Source: a candidate division WOR-3 bacterium
GTDB lineage: Bacteria > Hydrothermota > Tepidihabitantia > SM23-42 > JAOAFX01
Assembly: GCA_039802205.1 (NCBI GenBank)
Contig: JBDRWD010000020.1
Coordinates: 1-35,530, forward strand
Reading direction: 5' to 3'
Length of the DNA stretch: 35,530 bases
Positions 26,347 through 33,090 of the stretch are shown piece by piece (the stretch's first letter is position 1; each line of letters begins with the position of its first letter). The notes under the pieces were generated by a model. The model saw only the letters and a list, made by a program, of their open reading frames with translations. It did no database searches and had not been told where the DNA came from. A program made the position numbers and the translations under genes.

Positions 26347-27909
26347 TCATTCTTTTGCAATATCAAATATTTCAACTCCTTCAAGTGGTTGAGGTGCTAC
26401 TACCTTTATTTCTTCGGGAGTTGAAGGTTTTCCTATCAAAGAGCCAACAATTAAACCAATGATCGAACCAACAAGTCCAATGATAATATAACCTAAATAT
26501 GTATCTGCAAGCCACTTTGGCGAATAATTGTGCTTCCAGATATGATATTCGAGAATATAGAATGCAACATTTCCGACAAATCCAAGGATTGAGCTTAATA
26601 TAATGCCTAAACGGTTAGCTTTTTTCCAAAATATTGCAAAAGCAGGTATTGCGATTGACGCAGTAAGAACACCAGATGAGAGGATATAAACATCCATTAA
26701 AGAAGTAGCATTGATAGCATAGACAAGCGCAAGCCCAATTGCAAATATTGATAACACTCTTGACCACCGGACAATTTTTTCGCGCGAAAGCCCTTTCATG
26801 AAATTTGGTTGAATTATGTCATAAGTAAGTGGAAGTGCAGTAACATTAGCAAAGGTATCTACCGTGGACATCTGGGCAGAGAGCAATCCCACGAGCATAA
26901 GAATCTGTGCCCAGAATGGAAAATATTGCAAAATGATAGCGGAGATGATGCCCGTCGCATCAGCACCGATTGCACTAGCACTTGACTCCAACCCTGGAGG
27001 AAAGAGAATGAGTGCACAAAAAGCAATGATTGTGGGGATTGTTATAACAAAGACAGTGATCAAAACAAGCGCAAGCCAGGCACCCTTCTTTGCTTCTTTT
27101 AAACTATTTGCCCCCTGAATTCTCAATAATAGATCTTGTTCAATCATCCACCCTGGAAGATATGCAAATAAAAGAATTATGGGCATCGCAATGCCACAGG
27201 CAAAAAGATTGAACATGGTATCTTTTCCATAATAAGGAGTGGGTGTATTCTTCAAAGTGCTGATAATATCTCCGTTTGTAATTGCCAAAGCTGCGTTAAT
27301 ACTAACTATACCCAATACCGTTATAAATATTGCCATAAATACGAATTGTAAAAAATCAGTAATCACTACCGCCCTGAATCCACCGAAATAGGTGTAGATC
27401 ATTATTGGAATTGCCACAATAATCATTGTCATTACTGGGGTTACCTTCAAAAACGGCGCCCCCAAATGCCCGACCATAAATAACTCCGCACCCGTCCAGG
27501 AAGTGAAGACGAAAATTGAACATAAACCGATTATTAAACGCGTTGGCCCCCCAAATCTTTTCTGAATAGCCTCGGGTAGAGAAATTGCTGGTAATCTACG
27601 CACAAAGGGAACCATTAAGATTATGATAAAACATAAAATAAACCACGGTAAGGGCAGTATCCATAAACCTGATAATCCCATCTGATATATCATAGACATT
27701 CCGTATCCCAACCAACCTAACATTAACCAACCTGCGGTTAAAGATATTGCTAAACGCCAGCCCGGAAAGCGTCTGCTTGCAATCCAGAAATCAAGGATTT
27801 GATGGGTAGCAGTATCTTTATGGATTTTCCGCCATATTACATAACCAATGATTATCACGAATAAAAAGTAGGCTATCGCTGCGAGCCAGAAATAAAAGCT
27901 CGCTGGCAC
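26347..27909 (-). CDS. Sodium:solute symporter (SSS family)
   Basis: A 520-residue inner-membrane protein with about 13 hydrophobic helices and SSS-family features: GWLMLGWLGYGMSMIYQMGLSG in the first core helix, SWTGAELFMVGHLGAP, the GGFRAVVITDFLQFVFM segment and LLSAQMSTVDTFANVTA with the Ser/Thr of the sodium site. It should drive uptake of an organic solute with Na+; the substrate is not predictable. The GTG start shares one base with the TAG of the barrel gene (TAGTG), with GGAGGTGAATA as ribosome site. Confidence 0.9.
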   Translation of the reverse strand: MPASFYFWLAAIAYFLFVIIIGYVIWRKIHKDTATHQILDFWIASRRFPGWRLAISLTAGWLMLGWLGYGMSMIYQMGLSGLWILPLPWFILCFIIILMVPFVRRLPAISLPEAIQKRFGGPTRLIIGLCSIFVFTSWTGAELFMVGHLGAPFLKVTPVMTMIIVAIPIMIYTYFGGFRAVVITDFLQFVFMAIFITVLGIVSINAALAITNGDIISTLKNTPTPYYGKDTMFNLFACGIAMPIILLFAYLPGWMIEQDLLLRIQGANSLKEAKKGAWLALVLITVFVITIPTIIAFCALILFPPGLESSASAIGADATGIISAIILQYFPFWAQILMLVGLLSAQMSTVDTFANVTALPLTYDIIQPNFMKGLSREKIVRWSRVLSIFAIGLALVYAINATSLMDVYILSSGVLTASIAIPAFAIFWKKANRLGIILSSILGFVGNVAFYILEYHIWKHNYSPKWLADTYLGYIIIGLVGSIIGLIVGSLIGKPSTPEEIKVVAPQPLEGVEIFDIAKE

Positions 27910-28685
27910 TATTCACCTCCGAATGAATACACGATACTCAGTCCGAACCCACCATGCAAGTTCTGGGTATTTGTAGAACTCTGGATATACTCTTTGAGTT
28001 CGGAATCAACAATTGCAGCAAAATTTATGTCTCCGGTAATGGTTAGGTATTTTGATAGATTCCCGGGTGGTATATAATTAATTTTTAACGTTGCTCCAAA
28101 ATCGGTTAGGCAGAACTTGTCCAGTCCGTAGTAGTAGGCATTATGTTTGCCATCTGCTAAACCGAGTGCCAGCGCAAGATTTGCACCAAGTGGGCCTAAA
28201 GAGAACCCTTTTGAAATAGAGGGAGAAATATATAACCCCTTTGCTTCTTTTATATCATAATTTAAAGTAAGGAGTCCTTGAACATAATTCAAATTGCCGT
28301 TAATTTTAAGATAAACTTCGCCCGTGGTTGGAAATGCTGAACCATAAGCAGACCCAGGATATGTATACAAAACAAAGCCTATAGTCGGCGTGACAGGACC
28401 TATAGCACGTGTATAATCAAGATAGAATGCCAAGTCGGTAATTTGAAATTGTTTTTGCTTTGTGTCCGTCAAATCAAGGGATCCCCAAGTGCAAAATGTA
28501 ATACCAGACCAGTTTATCCATAAGTCAGGCCAGAGCACGGGCTCGGTATTAAATACTGCCCCGCGCCATACATATTTGTTTCTCATCTGAAGATCTATCC
28601 CGATCATTGGCAGAACTGAAGAACTGCTCATGCCTGCCAATGTTAACAAGATAGCGATTGTATAGAGGGGTTTAATTCGGTTCAT
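27909..28685 (-). CDS. Outer-membrane porin-like protein (TorF-like)
   Basis: A 258-residue protein with a signal peptide and regular amphipathic strands ending in an aromatic strand (FGLSIVYSFGG). The start of the mature part, LQMRNKYVWRGAVFNTEPVLWPDL, resembles the xxNYVWRG segment of TorF/gcw_chp putative porins. It could be the outer-membrane entry for the solute taken up by the adjacent symporter. It lies two bases after the activator gene. Confidence 0.75.
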   Translation of the reverse strand: MNRIKPLYTIAILLTLAGMSSSSVLPMIGIDLQMRNKYVWRGAVFNTEPVLWPDLWINWSGITFCTWGSLDLTDTKQKQFQITDLAFYLDYTRAIGPVTPTIGFVLYTYPGSAYGSAFPTTGEVYLKINGNLNYVQGLLTLNYDIKEAKGLYISPSISKGFSLGPLGANLALALGLADGKHNAYYYGLDKFCLTDFGATLKINYIPPGNLSKYLTITGDINFAAIVDSELKEYIQSSTNTQNLHGGFGLSIVYSFGGE

Positions 28686-28687
28686 AT

Positions 28688-29458
28688 TTATCTCCTTTCT
28701 TTTATTGTCATTATTTCAAAATTTTTACCTGCAATTATTGCCGCGCCCAAGGCGCCGATTATCTGGGGCTCTTCAGGAACTAATATATCCCCCAGTTTTT
28801 TCTTCAGCAATTCAACCATACATTTATTCTTTGCCACACCACCGGCAAAGACAATCTTTTCTTCGGGATTCATTCTTGAAACCATGGTCATTACCCGGTT
28901 AATGATGGAATAGTGCAAACTCAACGCAATATCCTTCTTATCCTCGCCCCGAGCAATAAGAGATATTACTTCTGATTCTGCGAAGACCGTACACATTGAA
29001 TTTATTGGTATAGAGTTTCTGCCTTTCAGTGCTTCGCTACCAAAATCTTCTATTTTGTAGCCGAGTGTTTGTGCCATTACTTCAAGAAATTTGCCTGTTC
29101 CTGCTGCACAGCGGTCATTCATTTCAAAGTCTGCAACATTACCCTCTTTCACTTTTATCACCTTTGTATCCTGCCCCCCAATATCAATGATTGTCCGGCA
29201 ATCTGGGTAGAGAAAATAAGCACCAGTAGCATATGCCTTTATCTCGGTAACAATCGGACAATTATAATTTTCCTGCATCAGATATCTTCCATAACCAGTT
29301 GCAACAAGATGGTCAAATTTTTTCTCTTTTAATATTTCTTCAACTCTTTTTATTGGTTCCACAGTCGTATCGGTGATATGGTAATCCAAAATCTTATTAT
29401 TCTCAAGTGTCACCAATTTGATCGTCCTTGACCCGATATCAATCCCTGCAGCAACCAT
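28688..29458 (-). CDS. ASKHA-type activator (HgdC/BadF family, DCCP reductase)
   Basis: An ATP-hydrolysing iron-sulfur activator that injects one low-potential electron into a partner reductase. GIDIGSRTIKLV and IDIGGQDTKV are the phosphate-binding motifs of the ASKHA fold. C117 (DRCAAGTGKFLEV) and C156 (SMCTVFAESEVI) are 39 residues apart as in HgdC and would bind the [4Fe-4S] cluster bridging the homodimer. ATG at 29458 (MVAAGID) is preferred to TTG at 29467. It directly follows its predicted partner (29504-30781). Confidence 0.92.
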   Translation of the reverse strand: MVAAGIDIGSRTIKLVTLENNKILDYHITDTTVEPIKRVEEILKEKKFDHLVATGYGRYLMQENYNCPIVTEIKAYATGAYFLYPDCRTIIDIGGQDTKVIKVKEGNVADFEMNDRCAAGTGKFLEVMAQTLGYKIEDFGSEALKGRNSIPINSMCTVFAESEVISLIARGEDKKDIALSLHYSIINRVMTMVSRMNPEEKIVFAGGVAKNKCMVELLKKKLGDILVPEEPQIIGALGAAIIAGKNFEIMTIKERR

Positions 29459-29503
29459 TATCTTCAATCACCATTGTTGCCCTTAATTGCCTTTTATTAC
29501 CCA

Positions 29504-30781
29504 TTATTTCAATGTCTCTAAGAACGCCTCAATCCTCGTTCGTAGTTGTGCAGTATCTTCTTCTGAATAGTCCGTAACAATCTTCAAACTCGGAATATTA
29601 TCCTGTTTTAATGCGCCTTCAATTCTTATTGCTTCTATGTTATAGGTGTGGCAATACTGAAGTATGTATTGAACGACTCCTTTTACATTGCCTTCTTTTG
29701 CAAGACTTCTTGCCATATCAAGGCGGTCGTTATTCGGTGTAAAGCAGGAACAGTTTATCTTTAGGTAACGGTCAGCTATTGCACCAAGGAGTCCATCAAC
29801 ATCATTCGCCTTTGTATCAACAAGGTCCTTGAAATATTTCACACCGGTGCAGGTCTCATCAACTACTACCGCACCCCCTGAAGTTTCTATTAAAGAATGG
29901 ATCTTCCAGTTACCCATAACCGACGGGCAGCCAGAGACCATAATTCGTTTTGCCTTGTCTGAAAATGGTGAAATTCCTTTTTTGATTCTGTCCTCAAGTT
30001 CATCACACAATTCTTCAACCTTTTTCGTGAAACGCACCGGTTCATCATTCAATGCTGCCTGCATTACAACCAATGTATCAAGACCACTGATTGGTATCGG
30101 TTCTTTTATTCTCAATTTAGCTAACCGCTGGAGCGCCTTTCTCTTGTTATTCATTATTTCAATTTTTTCCTTTAGGACAGATGGATTTAGTTTCCTTTCT
30201 GCAAGTCTCTCGAGGTTCTCGGCCAATGAGTGGATCTCATTATCCCAGAGATGGAGATCGATCGCATTCTTTTTCTGGGGTAATTCCATAATATGGAAGT
30301 TTACCTTTTGCGCTAAAATATCCCAGACCTTCTTCTTCGCATCGCAGGTCGTCTCACCAACGGCAAGGCTCTTAATTGGTGCATAAGGGCAGGTTTTGGA
30401 GAATGCAAGTCCCAGAGTAGATTTCACAAGTGGACAGATATCCCTGGGTAGCATTTTTTCAGCATAAGGGACAGAAAAATTTGTGCCACCGCATAATGCA
30501 ATTGGCACTAAATCCAAAGCCATTATTACCTCTTCAGGAACATAGATACAGAAAAATCCGACAATCTTTTTGCCCTTGGATTTTTCTTCAATCAATTCTG
30601 CAATCCTGCCACCATGCGATTCGTGGAGCACATTGTCAAAATATTCCATTGTCTTGGGACGATTTTTTTGTTTGCCAACGGTATTTTGAAATCCTTTGTT
30701 AATATAGTCCAGCACCTCGTTGTGCAAATTTACATCAAGTCCTAATTCCTGCCACATTTTTTCGTAATTATTAACAGACAT
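29504..30781 (-). CDS. Double-cubane-cluster-type reductase (HgdB/BcrC family)
   Basis: A 425-residue single-subunit member of the 2-hydroxyacyl-CoA dehydratase/benzoyl-CoA reductase family. Conserved cysteines include C97 (IALCGG), C116 (DICPLVKS), C131 (KTCPYAP), C146 (GETTCDAKKK), a later SGCPSVMGNWK, DETCTG and INCSC. A lone subunit of this length next to an activator is the pattern of the double-cubane cluster protein, an ATP-driven reductase of small molecules with an [8Fe-9S] cluster. The physiological substrate of that family is unknown. ATG at 30781 with GAAAGGA is used rather than GTG at 30796. Confidence 0.88.
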   Translation of the reverse strand: MSVNNYEKMWQELGLDVNLHNEVLDYINKGFQNTVGKQKNRPKTMEYFDNVLHESHGGRIAELIEEKSKGKKIVGFFCIYVPEEVIMALDLVPIALCGGTNFSVPYAEKMLPRDICPLVKSTLGLAFSKTCPYAPIKSLAVGETTCDAKKKVWDILAQKVNFHIMELPQKKNAIDLHLWDNEIHSLAENLERLAERKLNPSVLKEKIEIMNNKRKALQRLAKLRIKEPIPISGLDTLVVMQAALNDEPVRFTKKVEELCDELEDRIKKGISPFSDKAKRIMVSGCPSVMGNWKIHSLIETSGGAVVVDETCTGVKYFKDLVDTKANDVDGLLGAIADRYLKINCSCFTPNNDRLDMARSLAKEGNVKGVVQYILQYCHTYNIEAIRIEGALKQDNIPSLKIVTDYSEEDTAQLRTRIEAFLETLK

Positions 30782-30805
30782 AAAAATTCCTTTCACCCTT
30801 ACCTA

Positions 30806-30832
30806 TATCCTCTCACTTAAAGGGAGAGGATA
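30806..30832. repeat. Hairpin between FTR-like and DCCP-type genes
   Basis: Perfect 9-base arms TATCCTCTC (30806-30814) and GAGAGGATA (30824-30832), loop of nine. No T-run follows on the minus strand. It lies between the two genes, before the ribosome site of the reductase gene. Confidence 0.7.
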
Positions 30833-30845
30833 GATGTAAAGGATT

Positions 30846-31148
30846 TCATTTTTTCTCCTTCTTAAAAAACAATTCGCAGAAACAATGTCCGTCCTTTTCC
30901 ACTTCTTCATCCAAAGTTGGGCAGGGGCAGAGCACATCATTTTTTAAATCAGGGGGGTCACTCTGTTTGCAGGGGCAATAGTATTTTCCATATTCAAGAT
31001 AATTCATGGTCATCAGACCGATCACCTTTTTTACCCGGCTTATCTTTTTATTAAAGACATAGCCTTTTTGACGGGCAACCTTGATTAGTCTTTCGTAGTT
31101 CTTATTATATTCTTTTGTTCCCACTATTTTATCCCATGGATTGGGCAT
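30846..31148 (-). CDS. Ferredoxin:thioredoxin reductase catalytic-chain-like protein
   Basis: A 100-residue protein with paired cysteines CPC (58-60), CPC (74-76) and CFC (89-91), the layout of the FTR catalytic chain, which uses a [4Fe-4S] cluster and a nearby disulfide to pass ferredoxin electrons to thioredoxin. The last pair is C-F-C preceded by His instead of the plant-type C-H-C, as in several anaerobe homologues. Its place right before the double-cubane-type reductase suggests electron delivery or thiol reduction for the same process. The start overlaps the leader ORF by 20 bases. Confidence 0.85.
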   Translation of the reverse strand: MPNPWDKIVGTKEYNKNYERLIKVARQKGYVFNKKISRVKKVIGLMTMNYLEYGKYYCPCKQSDPPDLKNDVLCPCPTLDEEVEKDGHCFCELFFKKEKK

Positions 31149-31377
31149 ATCGCCTCCTTGAAATATGATTATTGAGTTGTTGTTTAGAAAATGGTCTTGT
31201 TAAATAGTTAAATATGACCAATGTCCTAACCAAAATCCTTAGACTATGTTTCGCGATATATGAAACTGTGTAAGATAATTGGGAATTGTAAACTATCTGA
31301 TTGTTGTGAGATAAAACAGCGGTTAGTGGTTCTGCATTTTCATAGACCCGACCGGGTCTAAATACCCGGCGAGTCAT
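31129..31377 (-). CDS. Leader ORF A, MTRRxxRPGRV N-terminus, unknown function
   Basis: An 82-codon frame at the head of the 13-gene operon, starting with MTRRVFRPGRV and ending inside the FTR-like gene. AGGAGG lies six bases before the ATG at 31377, so translation is likely; the upstream ATG at 31383 has no spacing to that site. The first 33 bases match the starts of two ORFs at 35140 and 35250. The rest of the sequence is not similar to them and looks little like a folded protein. It may be a leader peptide or a by-product of a conserved RNA element. Confidence 0.5.
   Translation of the reverse strand: MTRRVFRPGRVYENAEPLTAVLSHNNQIVYNSQLSYTVSYIAKHSLRILVRTLVIFNYLTRPFSKQQLNNHISRRRYAQSMG
31345..31377 (-). 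repeat. 33-base leader repeat, copy A
   Basis: On the minus strand it starts at the ATG and contains two overlapping stems: CCGGGT/ACCCGG around ATTTAG, and GACCCG/CGGGTC around GT. They share ACCCG and so exclude each other. Copies B and C differ at a few positions. Confidence 0.8.
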
Positions 31378-31429
31378 TTCCATCCTCCTTTACGGAACCG
31401 GAAAAGGCAAGACATAAAAATCATACTTA

Positions 31430-31457
31430 AATATAAATAAAAAATTTTGTTTGTCAA
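31430..31457 (-). promoter_or_regulatory. Promoter of the 13-gene redox operon
   Basis: Minus strand TTGACA (31457-31452), 16 bases, TATATT (31435-31430). The predicted leader is about 45 bases to the ATG of leader ORF A. This is the only strong promoter seen for genes from 31377 to 20828. Confidence 0.75.
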
Positions 31458-31467
31458 CTATGTGACA
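31452..31467. promoter_or_regulatory. Candidate operator overlapping the -35 box
   Basis: Imperfect palindrome TGTCA-N6-TGACA, resembling CRP/FNR-type or other dimeric regulator sites, overlapping the TTGACA box of the redox operon promoter. A 12-base perfect palindrome, AGACTTAAGTCT, lies just upstream at 31483-31494. Confidence 0.4.
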
Positions 31468-31552
31468 GGGAGTTTAAATCAAAGACTTAAGTCTAAAAAC
31501 GAAAACATATCACATCTACTTTATCTCTTTACAGCCGTTCTACATAATTGCC

Positions 31553-32299
31553 CTAATTATTCAATTTTACTACGATAGCCTGAACTACCTCCTTATTTAC
31601 TAAATTCTGAACAAAGGCGACTATATTTAATTTATTTGCATTCCAATTTGATTGCAAAACAAAATTTGTTTCTTTTATTATCGAATCCGGATATACAGGA
31701 TTGATTTCGATACCTTTTTCATCGGGGATCATCTTACGCATAACAAAATGAAATATTGAATCGGGCGCACCGGTCTGTTTAAAATAGACGCTATCTTCGG
31801 TAAGTGCTATATATAATTTGTAATCAGATGAGAAAATTGAATCAACCGGAACAATTTTAACCTTAAGCGAGACCGTATTTCCTTCTATTTCCTTTGCAAG
31901 ACCCAGACGTAAACAAGTTTTCTTACCTCTTTCACTTGTGATATAATTTTTATAGGTTGGGTAATCATCTTCAGGTTTCTCAGTCTGGACATTGTAAAGA
32001 CCATCAAATACCACAATCGGAGATGTTTGGATTGAATATAACGATTCTCTCACAGCCACATAGGCAGGACTTAGAGTATCACCCAACAGTCGCCGATGGT
32101 AGGCAATGACCGCTATACTGTCCTTGAATTCTTTCGCTAAACTATCCAAGGCTTCTTCCGCATAAGGACAATAAGTGCAGCGGGCAAAGGTAAAAAATTC
32201 GGCAAGGACAATTCTATTTGCCGGTTCAATTTTAATCTGAGGGGATTCTGAACATAGGGTAAATAATAGTATACTACTTAATATGATTATTCTTTTCAT
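31553..32299 (-). CDS. Omp28/thioredoxin-fold lipoprotein
   Basis: A 248-residue lipoprotein (cysteine 16 in FTLC) with a thioredoxin-like start VLAEFFTFARCTYCPYAEEALDSL, giving a C41-x-x-C44 redox motif, and VIAYHRRL and PIVVFDGL as further fold elements. It matches Omp28-related proteins of Bacteroidetes-like bacteria. It is paralogous to the N-terminal part of the 596-residue protein encoded two genes upstream. The start overlaps the preceding stop by four bases. Probably a periplasmic or surface thiol-disulfide protein. Confidence 0.8.
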   Translation of the reverse strand: MKRIIILSSILLFTLCSESPQIKIEPANRIVLAEFFTFARCTYCPYAEEALDSLAKEFKDSIAVIAYHRRLLGDTLSPAYVAVRESLYSIQTSPIVVFDGLYNVQTEKPEDDYPTYKNYITSERGKKTCLRLGLAKEIEGNTVSLKVKIVPVDSIFSSDYKLYIALTEDSVYFKQTGAPDSIFHFVMRKMIPDEKGIEINPVYPDSIIKETNFVLQSNWNANKLNIVAFVQNLVNKEVVQAIVVKLNN

Positions 32300-33033
32300 T
32301 TTACCTTAACCACCTTTCGGCAAATTTTATTTTCGCCGTTTTTTACTTCAATAAAGTAAATCCCTTCAGGAACCGATCGATCAAAATTATCATCTCCTGA
32401 CCAGATGATACATGATTCACGGTTCACGATACCCGATACCGGAATAAAAGATTTCACAACTCGACCGGAAATGTCATACACCGTTAATGAAACTTCGGAT
32501 TTCGGATTTAGAAATGCGGATTTGTTTAGATTTTTTAATTTAATTAAACATTGATCACGGAATGGATTGGGGGACACTTCAAATTTAAAGGGTTGACTTA
32601 TGAGTTTCTCTCCCTGGATTCCCTGTTCCATTGCCGCATAGACATTTATAGAGTCTCTTAAATCTGGATTGTGAATTGACCAGACTTTCAGATTCACGAC
32701 CTCTGTTCCCCATACATTGGGCATTGTATATATTGATATATCAATTCCAGTATCAACTGCTCCAGGGGTTAGATAATCATAAAGTATTATCCCAGGCTCT
32801 GCGCACTGTCCACCTGCGCAGTATATTTCAAACCATCCCGGCACACTATCAATTACGCGACAATCAAAGGCATAACTATCAGGCTGGGAGCCGGTATTAG
32901 TGAGACGGAAATAATAGACAAAATAATCAGTACCGGTCTGGAATGTATCGCTTGTGCAGACAAAATTAAAATTATATTGAGCAGATAATGGAAAAGTGAC
33001 CATCAATGATAAAATCAAAATTTTTATTCGCAT
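32296..33033 (-). CDS. Secreted protein with T9SS type A-like C-terminus
   Basis: A 245-residue protein with a signal peptide (ILILSLMVTFPLSAQ), a beta-sandwich-like middle (YYFRLTNTGSQPDSYAFDCRV) and a Por-type sorting tail: FEVSPNPFRDQCLI, LTVYDISGRVVKSF, SVPEGIYFIEV and CRKVVKVK. The middle resembles domains that describe intact polypeptide backbones in secreted proteins; no catalytic motif is seen. It is co-transcribed with the two Omp28-like genes. Confidence 0.8.
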   Translation of the reverse strand: MRIKILILSLMVTFPLSAQYNFNFVCTSDTFQTGTDYFVYYFRLTNTGSQPDSYAFDCRVIDSVPGWFEIYCAGGQCAEPGIILYDYLTPGAVDTGIDISIYTMPNVWGTEVVNLKVWSIHNPDLRDSINVYAAMEQGIQGEKLISQPFKFEVSPNPFRDQCLIKLKNLNKSAFLNPKSEVSLTVYDISGRVVKSFIPVSGIVNRESCIIWSGDDNFDRSVPEGIYFIEVKNGENKICRKVVKVK

Positions 33034-33046
33034 ACTTTCTCCTTTT

Positions 33047-33078
33047 TAACGGGGGAGGATAGAATTCCTCCCCCGTTA
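33047..33078. repeat. 13-bp GC hairpin after Omp28-T9SS gene
   Basis: Perfect arms TAACGGGGGAGGA and TCCTCCCCCGTTA with a 6-base loop. In the transcription direction (minus) it is followed by AAAAAGGAG, not by T, so it is an intercistronic hairpin next to the ribosome site of the following gene rather than a terminator for this operon. Confidence 0.85.
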
Positions 33079-33090
33079 TTTATAATGCAG

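Noticed and set aside
31377-31383. ATG at 31383 as start of leader ORF A
   Set aside because: The ribosome site AGGAGG touches this ATG; the next ATG at 31377 has six-base spacing and matches the start of the other two copies.
33047-33078. Intrinsic terminator of the Omp28 gene
   Set aside because: The hairpin is strong but followed by A and a ribosome site on the coding strand, so U-tract termination is not supported.
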